Shown piece by piece: positions 37,278-46,003 of a stretch of DNA of 64,000 nt. The stretch is taken from NCBI RefSeq assembly GCF_900141985.1, contig NZ_FQZK01000001.1:658003-722002 (forward strand), given 5' to 3'. This DNA comes from Nocardiopsis flavescens. Its GTDB lineage: Bacteria > Actinomycetota > Actinomycetes > Streptosporangiales > Streptosporangiaceae. The position numbers were made by a program, and so were the translations under genes. The notes beneath the pieces were generated by a model that did not search any database, was not told the origin of the DNA, and saw nothing but the letters and a program-made list of their open reading frames with translations. Position 1 is the stretch's first letter. Every line of letters begins with the position of its first letter.

Positions 37278-39500
37278 TCACTCCGGCTCCCGGTGGGCCG
37301 CGTAGGCGCCCAGGGCGCGGATGTGCACGGCGGTCCAGCTGGCGGGCAGGAGGTCCCGCAGGGGCTCCCAGGCGGCCGAGACCAGGTGCGCGGCCTCCTC
37401 CTCGCAGGCGGCGACGGCCCCGCACCCCTCCAGCTCCCCCACCGCGGAGGCGATGGCGCCCCGGTCCTCGCAGCCGTCCCGGACGGTCTCCCAGATCCGC
37501 CGCACCCGCTCCGGGGGCAGGAGCGCCACGGCGTGGGCCAGCGGCATGGTGGCCTTGCCCGCGCGCAGGTCCTCGGCGGTGTGCTTGGTGCGCTCGCTGG
37601 CGCCCGAGGAGGAGGGGGCGGTGACGCCCCGCAGGTCCATGACGTCGTCGCTGATCTGGTACGCGAGGCCGACGGCCTCGAAGTAGTCGCCCAGGGCCCG
37701 GACCAGGGCGTCGTCCGCTCCCGCGATGCGGGCGCCGATCTCGGCCACCCCCCGGACGGGGGCCGCCGTCTTGAGGCGGTGCACGGTGCGGATGCGCTCC
37801 AGCAGCGGCCCGGCGTCGCCGGTGGCGACCGCCCGGTCCATGGCCGGCCGGTGCCCGGCGATGTCCAGGGCCTGCCCGGCGTGGCCCGCGCGCAGCGCCC
37901 ACAGGTAGGTCCGGTAGACCCGCAGCCGCAGCGCGTCGTCGTCGGGCAGCACCTCGTCGAAGACCCGGTCGAACGCGAAGTAGGCGGCGGTCCCCGCGTT
38001 GATGGCGGCGGGGGCGCCGAACACCGTGTGCGCCGCCGGGCGCCCCCGGCGCAGCGGCGAGCCGTCCTGGACGTCGTCGACCACCAGGCAGCCGGTGTGG
38101 AGCAGCTCGGTGGCGGCCAGCAGGGGCCGGTAGGGCTCGACGTCCCCGCCGCACAGCTCGATCGCCGCCACGGCCACGTAGGAGCGCCAGCTCTTGCCCA
38201 GGCCCTCGGTGGCGTGGCGCATCGGCTCGATGAGGGAGGCGTGCAGGTCGTCCGCGGAGCCGGGGTAGAACCGCTCGGGGCGGTCCTCGCACCCGGCGGC
38301 GCTCAGCGGGGTGTCCCGCGGGAGCGCGGGGTAGAGGCGGTCGATCTCCTCCAGGGTGGTGTCGCGGATCCGGGTGACGTACCGCTCGAAGTCGCCGATC
38401 CTGTTGTCGGGGAACTCCTCCCACACGCCGTGGCCGCGCACCCGCCGGCCGGCCAGGGCGCCCTCGGCGTCGACGTGCGCGCAGAGCATGCCCGGTCCCA
38501 GGACCAGGGAGCGGATCTCCTGCCGCGGGAACCAGGAGCGCACGGACAGGCTCAGGCCCAGGTCGGGGGCCTGCACCTCCCAGGCGGTCGGATAGGTGTT
38601 GAGGCTGGACAGGGAGGTCCAGGGGTCCCGGGTGAGCACCCGGGCGGGGGCCGCCACCGGCTCCCCCTCGGGTGAGACGGCCACGACGGTGGCCCCCGCG
38701 GCGCCGTCGGGGCCGGTGCGGTGGACCTCCAGCTCCCAGCCGTCGTCCAGGCGCAGCCCCGCCCAAGACCACGCCGGGGCGTCGGCCGGCGCGGAGCGGT
38801 CGGCGCGGTGCCAGGGCTCGGCGTCGATGTGCTCGTACCAGCCGTCGCCGGCGACCGGCTCCTCCCGCCCGCGGTCGCGGACCACGCCGCGCGCCTCCAG
38901 GCGCGGGACGGTGTGGACGCGGGTGCCGGCGGCGTCCGCCGGGGACCACCGGCCGGCGCCGGGCCGGGACCTGCTCAGCGCGGGTTTGCCCGGGGTGAGC
39001 AGGAGGGAGAAGCCGTTCTCGCCGTCGGCCTCGACGACGTGGCCGGCGCCCTGCGCCCGGAGCCGGGCCACCCCGAAGTCGAGGTCCAGGCGGTCGCCTC
39101 CGGTGCGCACGGGGGCCGGCAGGACGCGGTCGGGGTGCAGGTCCCCCTCCCGCAGCAGGGTCTCCGCCAGGGCCGTGCGGACGCGGGGGTCGGTGCCCGG
39201 GTCCGCGGCGGCGGCCGCGCGGAGGAGGTCCAGGCAGCCCCGGTCCATCCAGGCCTCGACGCGGTGGTCCTCGGCAGGGCCGCTGCGGGCCCACAGCACG
39301 GCGTGGGAGTCCGCCAGGCCCGGCTCCGGGCCGGCGGCGCGGTGCCTCAGGAAGGCCGCCACGAGGCCGACCGGGCCGGCACCGGTCCGCACCCGGGCGG
39401 TGAACCACCACCACTCCGCGCCGCCGCGCCGCACCGGTGCGGCCTCCCCCGGGAGCACGGCCGCGGAGGTCCGCGCCGGCTGCACCGACGTGTGAATCAT
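37278..39500 (-). CDS. CrtC/lipocalin-like domain fused to a polyprenyl diphosphate synthase
   Basis: A 740-residue fusion. Residues 1 to about 365 resemble the hydroxyneurosporene synthase (CrtC)/AttH lipocalin-like fold: EWWWFTARVRT, GFSLLLTPGKPALS, GWYEHIDAEPWHRADR, WSWAGLRLDDGWELEV, and TYPTAWEVQAPDLGLSL. From about 400 to 740 is a trans-prenyltransferase with both Asp motifs, DDVQDGSPLRRG near 475 and QISDDVMDL near 618, and a KXG-like ATELLHTG region. Bulky aromatic residues are absent just before the first Asp motif, which usually means C20 or longer products. The ATG at 39500 has AGGGG upstream. Both domains look intact. Confidence 0.82.
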   Translation of the reverse strand: MIHTSVQPARTSAAVLPGEAAPVRRGGAEWWWFTARVRTGAGPVGLVAAFLRHRAAGPEPGLADSHAVLWARSGPAEDHRVEAWMDRGCLDLLRAAAAADPGTDPRVRTALAETLLREGDLHPDRVLPAPVRTGGDRLDLDFGVARLRAQGAGHVVEADGENGFSLLLTPGKPALSRSRPGAGRWSPADAAGTRVHTVPRLEARGVVRDRGREEPVAGDGWYEHIDAEPWHRADRSAPADAPAWSWAGLRLDDGWELEVHRTGPDGAAGATVVAVSPEGEPVAAPARVLTRDPWTSLSSLNTYPTAWEVQAPDLGLSLSVRSWFPRQEIRSLVLGPGMLCAHVDAEGALAGRRVRGHGVWEEFPDNRIGDFERYVTRIRDTTLEEIDRLYPALPRDTPLSAAGCEDRPERFYPGSADDLHASLIEPMRHATEGLGKSWRSYVAVAAIELCGGDVEPYRPLLAATELLHTGCLVVDDVQDGSPLRRGRPAAHTVFGAPAAINAGTAAYFAFDRVFDEVLPDDDALRLRVYRTYLWALRAGHAGQALDIAGHRPAMDRAVATGDAGPLLERIRTVHRLKTAAPVRGVAEIGARIAGADDALVRALGDYFEAVGLAYQISDDVMDLRGVTAPSSSGASERTKHTAEDLRAGKATMPLAHAVALLPPERVRRIWETVRDGCEDRGAIASAVGELEGCGAVAACEEEAAHLVSAAWEPLRDLLPASWTAVHIRALGAYAAHREPE

Positions 39501-39773
39501 GTCCGCCCCTGTCCACGGCCCCGCGGCCGCGCCTCGGCCCCGGCGCGCGAAAAGCGGGGACCGGGGCCTTTTCCTCATGACAGTGGGATGTTAGGGCAGG
39601 GAGAGCCGCCGCTACCGGCGTTTCCGCAAAGGGACGCGGCGCCATTCCGGGGTCCGGGGAAGCACTCCGGAAAGAGAATCACAAAGGACGCATAATCTCC
39701 GCCGAAAAGTCCGGTGGAAAGCTTTTTCGCCCTCTAGGGGACCAAGGTCCGCCCCTGTGCGGGGCGGGGGCGG

Positions 39774-40772
39774 TCACGGGCGGCCGGGCGCCGTCCCGGC
39801 CCCGTGCAGCGCCCCGTGCCGGTAGTCCCGGGGCGCCTGCCCGTACGCCCGGCGGAAGGTCCGGCTGAACGCCTCCGGCTGCGGGAAGCCGCAGCGCGCG
39901 GCGATCCGGTGGATCGGCACCGACGCGAGGGCGGGGTCGGCCAGCAGGCCGCGCACCCGCTCCAGGCGCCGCTCGCGGACCCACGCCGCCACGGTGCGCC
40001 CCTCCTCCTGGAAGAGCCGGTGCAGGTAGCCGACCGAGATGTGGTGGGCCGCGGCGATCGTCCCCGGCGACAGGTCCGGGTCGTGCAGGTTGCGCCGGAC
40101 GAAGTCACGGACCTCCAGGACCAGGGAGCGCCGCCGGCTCTCCGGCTCCAGCGCCTCCTCCGCCTCCAGGGCCTGCGCGAACAGCGCGGCGACCAGGTCG
40201 GCCACGGCCGTCCCCAGCCGCGGGCCGTCGCCTCCGCGGTAGGGCCCGGGCTCCTCGGTGAGGCCGGTGAGCATGCCGGTCAGCAGTCCGCCGATGCCCT
40301 CGCGGCCCGCCAGGCGGCGCCCGGCGAGGCGGTCGGTGTGGGCGCGGGGCAGCGGCAGCAGGTGCCGGGGCAGCTCGACGCCCGTGCACACCACCGGGCC
40401 CGCGTCGTTCCACGCGGTCAGCTCGAAGGGGCGGGAGGTGTCGATGACGTGCAGGTCGCCGGGGCCGTAGGCGGCCTCGGCCGCGTTCTGGACGTTGACC
40501 ATGCGCCCCTGCTGCACGAGGCAGAGGTTGTAGGTGCCGGGGTCGGCGCGGTCGATGAGGGCCTCGGTGCGCCGCAGCACGGCGGGGCGCAGGGCCATGT
40601 TCCACACCCGCACCTCGCCCAGGTGGAGGTCGCGCTGGAACATGCCGAAGTCGGCGGGTTCGCGGCCGGTCAGCTCCATGGGCGCCGCGGGGACGGTGTA
40701 CAGCAGCTCGCGGCAGAACTCGTGGCGGTCCGCCGCGTCGATCGTGCCGGTGTCGAACTCGCTCGCGATCAC
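39774..40772 (-). CDS. AraC-family transcriptional regulator
   Basis: A 332-residue regulator. About 1-200 is a cupin-like ligand domain of the AraC-binding-like type (NLCLVQQGRMVNVQN, GPGDLHVIDTSRPFEL). About 215-320 is the double helix-turn-helix: LSPGTIAAAHHISVGYLHRLFQEEGRTVAAWVR, and IAARCGFPQPEAFSRTFRRAYGQAPRDYR. The GTG start has GGAGGAGG upstream. It is the gene just upstream of the prenyl synthase fusion on the same strand, 273 bases away, and is the natural candidate to control it. Confidence 0.88.
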   Translation of the reverse strand: MIASEFDTGTIDAADRHEFCRELLYTVPAAPMELTGREPADFGMFQRDLHLGEVRVWNMALRPAVLRRTEALIDRADPGTYNLCLVQQGRMVNVQNAAEAAYGPGDLHVIDTSRPFELTAWNDAGPVVCTGVELPRHLLPLPRAHTDRLAGRRLAGREGIGGLLTGMLTGLTEEPGPYRGGDGPRLGTAVADLVAALFAQALEAEEALEPESRRRSLVLEVRDFVRRNLHDPDLSPGTIAAAHHISVGYLHRLFQEEGRTVAAWVRERRLERVRGLLADPALASVPIHRIAARCGFPQPEAFSRTFRRAYGQAPRDYRHGALHGAGTAPGRP

Positions 40773-40890
40773 TCGTCACCCTCCTCCGGCCGCCTCCCCG
40801 GGGGAGGCCGGGCCCGGTCCGCCGTCGTGGCCGCAGCCTAGGACACCCGTCTTTCAGCGGGCTTTCGCCCCGCGCCCCGGCACCCCGGCG

Positions 40891-41000
40891 GTACAGCGGC
40901 ACGACGGCACGGCGCCCCAGTGCCCCAGCGGTACAGCGGCACGACGGCACGGCGTCCCAGTGCCCCAGCGGCACGGCGGCACGACGGCACGGCGCCGCCC
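40891..41000. repeat. 40-bp tandem repeat, nearly three copies
   Basis: Units start at 40891, 40931 and 40971. The first two differ in one base of forty; the third is partial (30 bases, three changes). Each contains GGCACGACGGCACGGCG. The array fills the gap between the AraC gene start and the PepSY gene end. Spacer-less and too few for CRISPR. Confidence 0.92.
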
Positions 41001-41050
41001 GCGCCGCTGGACGCGGGGCGCGGGCGGGGTCGGTCCCGGGGCGGCGGGGG

Positions 41051-41791
41051 TCAGTCGTCCTCGCGGACGTCGACGACGGAGCCGGACAGGTCGACGATGA
41101 CGTCGTACTCGCGGCCGTCGGCGCCGCGCACCTCGACGTCCCAGACCTGGTGGCCGTCCTCGTCGTCGCGGTCCACGTCCGCGGCGCGGGCGCCCTCGCC
41201 CACGGCCGCCTCGGCGGCGGCGGCCACGGCGTCGCGGTCGGCCTCGCCGCCGGTGCCGGAGTTGTCCCAGGGGGCGGGCCCGCCCTCGGGGTCGCGCAGG
41301 TTCAGGCCGTTGACGGTGTAGACGTCGGCGTCGTCGCGCTCGCCGCCGTCGTCCTCCTCGTAGCGGACGCCGAGGGTGACCTCGGTGCCCTCCAGCCCGC
41401 GCAGCTCCTCCAGCAGGGGGGCCGCGGTGCCGTCGCCGTCGTAGTCCTCCAGCACCGGGTCGGTGAGCAGCCACTCCTCGGGACCGAAGTCCACGTCCAC
41501 CCCGGCCACGGACCAGTCGTCGTGGTCGCGGTCCCGGTCCTGGTCGTCATCGGCGCGGAGTTCGCCGGTGAGCTGTTCGAGCCCCTCGACGGGGCGGGTG
41601 GCGGCGGCCTCGCCCCCGCCGCCCTCGGCCGGGGCGTTCGCCGCGGTGGTCCCGGAGGTGAAGCCGCTGAGGCTGATCGGGCGGACGCTCTGCTCGGGGT
41701 CGTCGAGCAGCAGGTAGCCGCCGACCGCGCCGACCGCGAGCAGTCCGGCGGCGGCGGAGGTGGAGAGGAGGATCGTGGTGCGCTTCTGCAT
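41051..41791 (-). CDS. Membrane-anchored PepSY-domain protein
   Basis: A 246-residue protein. One N-terminal helix (TILLSTSAAAGLLAVGAVGGYLLL) acts as signal anchor or signal peptide. An acidic linker rich in Asp/Glu follows. The last 70 residues form a PepSY domain (AVAAAAEAAVGEG...VWDVEVRGADGREYDVIVDLSGSVV), with a likely second copy before it (GVDVDFGPEEWLL...). PepSY proteins often inhibit proteases or sense the cell surface. The start has AAGGAC upstream. Its divergent position to a two-component system suggests it is the regulated target. Confidence 0.75.
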   Translation of the reverse strand: MQKRTTILLSTSAAAGLLAVGAVGGYLLLDDPEQSVRPISLSGFTSGTTAANAPAEGGGGEAAATRPVEGLEQLTGELRADDDQDRDRDHDDWSVAGVDVDFGPEEWLLTDPVLEDYDGDGTAAPLLEELRGLEGTEVTLGVRYEEDDGGERDDADVYTVNGLNLRDPEGGPAPWDNSGTGGEADRDAVAAAAEAAVGEGARAADVDRDDEDGHQVWDVEVRGADGREYDVIVDLSGSVVDVREDD

Positions 41792-41858
41792 CGGGGTGTC
41801 CTTACCCGTGGAGGTCCGGTGTGATGTCTCCAGCATGGATCGGCGGGATGATGGGGCC

Positions 41859-41888
41859 CTGAGCGCCACCTGAAGGCCGCCTTCAGGT
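41859..41888. promoter_or_regulatory. Response-regulator-like operator between the PepSY gene and the two-component system
   Basis: CTGAGCGCCAC and CTGAAGGCCGC are direct repeats spaced 11 bases apart, and ACCTGAAGG/CCTTCAGGT forms a perfect 9-bp inverted repeat (41868-41888). OmpR-type regulators bind direct repeats with one helical turn spacing. The site lies in the shared divergent promoter region. Confidence 0.6.
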
Positions 41889-41957
41889 TCCGCTCAGGGA
41901 CGGCTCAGCGCTCGCTGGGAGGCTGGGGCCCACGACGGGGAGAGGGGCGGCGGGGGC

Positions 41958-42626
41958 GTGGCGATTCTGGTGGTGGAGGACGAGGAGGGCATCGTCTCCT
42001 TCGTGAGGCGCGGGCTGGAGAGCGCCGGGCACCGGGTGCTGGTGGCCTCCGACGGCGTCGACGGGCTGGCCATGGCCCTGTCCGACGACGTGGAGCTGGT
42101 GGTCCTGGACCTGGGCCTGCCGGGCATCCCGGGCGAGGAGGTGCTGCGCCGGCTGCGCCGGCGCCGCCCCTCGGTGCCGGTGATCGTGCTGACCGCCAAG
42201 GACGGCGTGAGCGACCGGGTCGCGAACCTGGACGCGGGTGCCGACGACTACATGGTCAAGCCCTTCAGCGTGAGCGAGCTGCTGGCGCGGGTGCGCGCCC
42301 GGCTGCGCACCGGCGGTCAGGAGCGCGGCGACGTGCTGGCCGCCGGGGGGATCGAGCTGGACCTGGGGGCGCGCACCGCGTCGGTGGCCGGGGCCACCGT
42401 CACCCTGTCCGCGCGCGAGTTCGCCCTGCTGGAGGTGCTGGTGCGCCACCCCGGGCAGGTGTTCTCCCAGCCCCAGCTGCTGGACCGGGTGTGGGGCTAC
42501 GACTTCGACGGGGCGTCGAACGTGGTCGAGGTGTACGTCAGCCAGCTGCGCCGCAAGCTGGGCGCGCGGCGGATCGTGACGGTGCGCGGGGTCGGCTACC
42601 GGCTCGACGACGGCGGTGGCCGGTGA
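41958..42626 (+). CDS. OmpR-family response regulator
   Basis: A 222-residue regulator. The receiver domain has acidic pair EDE, phosphoacceptor Asp in LVVLDLGLPG, Thr in VLTAKDG and Lys in MVKPFSV. The DNA-binding winged helix shows VTLSAREFALLEVLVRHPGQVFS and the final VYVSQLRRKLGARRIVTVRGVGYRL. The GTG start is assigned by homology of the first strand (AILVVEDEE). The overlapping kinase gene is its partner. Confidence 0.93.
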   Translation: MAILVVEDEEGIVSFVRRGLESAGHRVLVASDGVDGLAMALSDDVELVVLDLGLPGIPGEEVLRRLRRRRPSVPVIVLTAKDGVSDRVANLDAGADDYMVKPFSVSELLARVRARLRTGGQERGDVLAAGGIELDLGARTASVAGATVTLSAREFALLEVLVRHPGQVFSQPQLLDRVWGYDFDGASNVVEVYVSQLRRKLGARRIVTVRGVGYRLDDGGGR

Positions 42627-43996
42627 ACCTCACCGCCCGGGTCGTCCTGCGGGCCCTGCTGGTCATGGCACTGGTGATCGGCGGGGTCGCCCTGCTCACC
42701 TACGAGCTGGTGCGGGTCTCGGGCCGCGCCGACGTGGACCGGCTGCTGCGGGAGGAATCGGAGCTGGTGGGCGACGCGCTGGGGAGCCGGCTGCCCGAGG
42801 TCGCCGGCCTGGACGGGGTAGTGTCGGGCCCGGAGGCGGAGCGGGCGGCGCGGCAGGCGCTGGCGACGCGGCCCAGCGGGGCGCGGCACGTCACGCTGGT
42901 CTCGGCGGGCGGGGCGCGGTTGCAGAGCACCGGCGGGCCGGGGGCGGTGGCGTCCCTGATGAGCGGCCCCGACGCGCCGCCGGTCGAGCCGGGGTCGCTG
43001 CGCACGGTGGAGGGCCCCGCCGGCGCGCTGCGCGTCCTGGACACCGCGGTCGTCGACGGGGACGGCGCGCAGGTGTCGGTGGTGACGGTGGCGGCGTCGC
43101 TGGAGCCCTCGCGGGACGCGGCCGGCGCGGTACTGGCGAGCGTGGGGGCGGCGGGCGCGGTGGGCCTGGCCGGGGGCGGACTGCTGCTGTGGGCGGTGGT
43201 GCGGCGCACCCTGCGGCCGGTGCGGGAGGTGTCGGCGGCGGCCCAGGCGGTCTCGCCCGGCGACCTGGCGGCGCGCGTGCCCGTCCCCGCGTCCCGGGAC
43301 GAGATCGCCGAGCTGGCCGGGGAGATCAACGGCATGCTGGACCGGATCGAGGGCGCCGACGCCGACCGGCGCCGCTACCTGGCGGCGATCTCGCACGAGG
43401 TGCGCACCCCGCTGGCGGTCGCCGAGGGGCACCTGGAGCTGCTGGGCGGGCCGGAGGCGCAGATCGTGCGCGCCGAGCTGGTGCGGCTGCGGCGGGTGCT
43501 GGAGGACCTGATGGCGGTGGCGCGCGGCGGCGACGAGATCGACGCCGAGCGCGGGCCGGTGTTCCTGCCCGACCTGTTCGACGAGGTGCGCTCCCGGGCG
43601 GGGGTGCTGCCCGAGCGGGAGGCGGTCGCGGTGGCCGACCCGCCGCCGGAGGTCCTCCTGGGCGACCAGGCCCGGCTGGAGCAGTGCCTGGCCAACCTGG
43701 TCGGCAACGCGCTGGACCACAACCCGCCCGGGACCCGGGTGGAGGTGTCGGCGCACGGCACGGCGCGGGAGGTGGCGCTGGTGGTGTCCGACAACGGGCC
43801 GGGGATCGACCCGGGGGTGCTGCCGCGCGTGTTCGAGCCGTTCGTGACCACCCGCGCGGGCGGGGGCGGGCGGATCGCCGGCCTGGGCCTGTCGGTGGTC
43901 CACTCGCTGGTGGCCGCCCAGGGCGGCAGGGTGGACCTGGACAGCGGCCCGGGCGGCACGTCGGTGACCATCACCCTGCCCCGGGCCACCGCCTGA
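42623..43996 (+). CDS. Sensor histidine kinase
   Basis: A 457-residue membrane kinase. Helix 1 is LLVMALVIGGVALLTYELV; an extracytoplasmic domain of about 140 residues follows; helix 2 is AVGLAGGGLLLWAVV. Then come HAMP, the H-box ISHEVRTPLAVAEGHLELL, the N-box NLVGNALDHNPPG, DNGPGIDPGV and GLGLSVVHSLVAAQGG. The GTG start overlaps the regulator stop (GTGA). It presumably senses an envelope signal and acts with the PepSY protein. Confidence 0.93.
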   Translation: MNLTARVVLRALLVMALVIGGVALLTYELVRVSGRADVDRLLREESELVGDALGSRLPEVAGLDGVVSGPEAERAARQALATRPSGARHVTLVSAGGARLQSTGGPGAVASLMSGPDAPPVEPGSLRTVEGPAGALRVLDTAVVDGDGAQVSVVTVAASLEPSRDAAGAVLASVGAAGAVGLAGGGLLLWAVVRRTLRPVREVSAAAQAVSPGDLAARVPVPASRDEIAELAGEINGMLDRIEGADADRRRYLAAISHEVRTPLAVAEGHLELLGGPEAQIVRAELVRLRRVLEDLMAVARGGDEIDAERGPVFLPDLFDEVRSRAGVLPEREAVAVADPPPEVLLGDQARLEQCLANLVGNALDHNPPGTRVEVSAHGTAREVALVVSDNGPGIDPGVLPRVFEPFVTTRAGGGGRIAGLGLSVVHSLVAAQGGRVDLDSGPGGTSVTITLPRATA

Positions 43997-44211
43997 CCCG
44001 TGCCGCGGCCCCGCGGCCGGAGCGAGGGCGGGGGGCGCGGCCCGTGTCCGGGAGGGGAGCGCGCGCCCGCGCGGCGGCGGAGCCGTCCGGCGGCGGGCGT
44101 CCCACGGGGTACCCGGGTTCACGGAGGTGCACGGCCACGCGCCGCCGCGGCGCGCGTTCGCGGAGTCCGGGCGCGTGGCCGTCCCGGTCGGGACGGGGCT
44201 CGCGAAAGGAG

Positions 44212-44247
44212 CCGGCCCGCCCTCCCGCGGTGCGGGGGACGGGCCGG
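44212..44247. terminator. Bidirectional hairpin
   Basis: CCGGCCCG...CTCCCGC pairs with GCGGGGG...CGGGCCGG around a GGT loop, with small bulges. It lies between the convergent kinase gene (ends 43996) and the aminopeptidase gene (ends 44269). The remaining 43997-44211 shows nothing else. Confidence 0.5.
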
Positions 44248-44268
44248 CGGGCCGGTGCGGGGCGGCGG

Positions 44269-45762
44269 CTACGCGCGCGGCAGGCGCTCGGCCAGCCAGG
44301 CCTCGACCTCGGCGGAGGAGCGCGGCAGGCCCGCCGACAGGACGGTGCGCCCGTCCCCGGTGACCAGGACGTCGTCCTCGATGCGCACGCCGATGCCGCG
44401 CAGCTCCTCGGGGACGGTGGTGTCGTCGGGCTGGAAGTACAGGCCGGGCTCGACGGTGAGGACCATGCCGGGCTTCAGGTCGCCGTACAGGTGGACCTCC
44501 TGGCGGGAGACCGCGCAGTCGTGCACGTCCAGGCCGAGCATGTGGCCGGTGCCGTGCAGCGTGTAGCGGCGCTGGAGGCCCAGCTCCAGGACGCGGTCCA
44601 CCGGCCCCTCCAGCAGGCCCCACTCGATCAGGCCCTCGGCCAGCGCCCGCTGGGAGGCCTGGTGGAAGGCGATGAACGGGGCGCCGGGCGCGACGGCCGC
44701 GATCCCGGCCTCCTGGGCGGCGTACACCAGGTCGTAGACCTTGCGCTGGACGTCGGTGAAGGTGCCCGAGACCGGCATGGTGCGGGTGACGTCGGCGGTG
44801 TACAGGGAGGTGGTCTCCACGCCGGCGTCGAGCAGCAGCAGGTCGCCGTCGCGGACGGGGCCGTCGTTGCGGGTCCAGTGCAGGGTGGTGGCGTTGGCGC
44901 CGGAGGCGGCGATGGTGCCGTAGCCGACGTCGTTGCCCTCCACCCGGGCGCGCAGGAAGAACGTGCCCTCGATGAACCGCTCGGAGGTGTCCTTGGCCTG
45001 CGGCAGGGTCCTGGCGACGTCCTCGAAGCCGCGGACGGTGGCGTCGACGGCCAGCTGGAGCTGGGCGACCTCCCACTCGTCCTTGACCAGGCGGTGGTCG
45101 GCCAGGACGACGCCCAGCTCCTCGTCCAGGGCGGCGGACTTGGCGCGGGCCTCCTCGTCGGCGTCCCCGCGCACCTCGTCGACGACGGCGTCGAGCGCGG
45201 CGTCGTGGCCGCGGACGACGCGCACGGCGGTGTCGGTGGCGAGCAGGGCGTCGGCGAGCGTGGTGACGTCGGCGGTGGCCACGCCGAAGAGGTCGGCGGC
45301 CTCGGAGAGGCTGTTGCGGCGGCCGGTCCACAGCTCGCCGTACCCGCCGAGCCAGAACTCGCCGTTCTCGCGGTTCGAGCGGGGCTTGAGGTAGAGCACG
45401 GAGTCGTGGCCGCCGTCGGCGCGCGGGGTGAGGACCAGGCAGCCGCCGTCGGAGGTGTCGCCGGTGAGGTAGGCGTAGTCGGAGGCGGCGCGGAACGGGT
45501 ACTCGGTGTCGTTGGAGCGGGTGAGCAGCTGTCCGGCCGGCACGACCAGGCGCTCGCCGGGGAAGGCGGCGCTCACGGCGGCGCGGCGGCGGGCGGTGTG
45601 CCCGGCCTGCTCGATGGGCTCCAGGTCGCGGCGCTCGGTGTCGGCCCACCCGGTGCTCATCCACGCGGCGAGCTCGTCGGACACCGACTGCGCCTGGCCG
45701 TTCTTGCGTGGCGTGAACACGAAGGTGCTCGTGTCGGATCCGGGGCGCTGCTGCTCGCTCAC
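44269..45762 (-). CDS. Xaa-Pro aminopeptidase (M24B)
   Basis: A 497-residue cytosolic metallopeptidase that removes residues ahead of proline. The N-terminal AMP_N domain has EYPFRAASDYAYLTG and YLKPRSNRENGEFW. The pita-bread domain keeps its metal ligands: Asp in LLLLDAGVE, Asp in YTADVTRTMPVSG, His in LHGTGHMLGLDVHD, Glu in VLTVEPGLYF, and Glu in GIGVRIEDDVLV. The GTG at 45762 with GAGGAGAG upstream is preferred over an upstream ATG. It is a single-gene unit. Confidence 0.93.
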   Translation of the reverse strand: MSEQQRPGSDTSTFVFTPRKNGQAQSVSDELAAWMSTGWADTERRDLEPIEQAGHTARRRAAVSAAFPGERLVVPAGQLLTRSNDTEYPFRAASDYAYLTGDTSDGGCLVLTPRADGGHDSVLYLKPRSNRENGEFWLGGYGELWTGRRNSLSEAADLFGVATADVTTLADALLATDTAVRVVRGHDAALDAVVDEVRGDADEEARAKSAALDEELGVVLADHRLVKDEWEVAQLQLAVDATVRGFEDVARTLPQAKDTSERFIEGTFFLRARVEGNDVGYGTIAASGANATTLHWTRNDGPVRDGDLLLLDAGVETTSLYTADVTRTMPVSGTFTDVQRKVYDLVYAAQEAGIAAVAPGAPFIAFHQASQRALAEGLIEWGLLEGPVDRVLELGLQRRYTLHGTGHMLGLDVHDCAVSRQEVHLYGDLKPGMVLTVEPGLYFQPDDTTVPEELRGIGVRIEDDVLVTGDGRTVLSAGLPRSSAEVEAWLAERLPRA

Positions 45763-46003
45763 GTCGTGACTCTCCTCGTCGCGGTCGTCATGGGGTGGCC
45801 GGGTCGGCCGCTGCGGGTCGGCGGCCGGTCGGGACCGCTGGTGGCGGCCCCGCCGCCCATCGTACGGGGGCGGGCGTTGGGGCGGCCGTGCCGCGGACAT
45901 AGCGAACCCCATAACGCGCGGGCACGCCGGGCGCCACCCCCGCTACCTGCGTCGTCGCAGGTGGGAACGTGTCCGCGGGGGTCGGACCCGGGTCCGGCCC
46001 GGG

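Noticed and set aside
40891-41000. 40-bp repeats as a CRISPR array
   Set aside because: Copies are head to tail with no spacers, only three units, and no cas genes are in the window.
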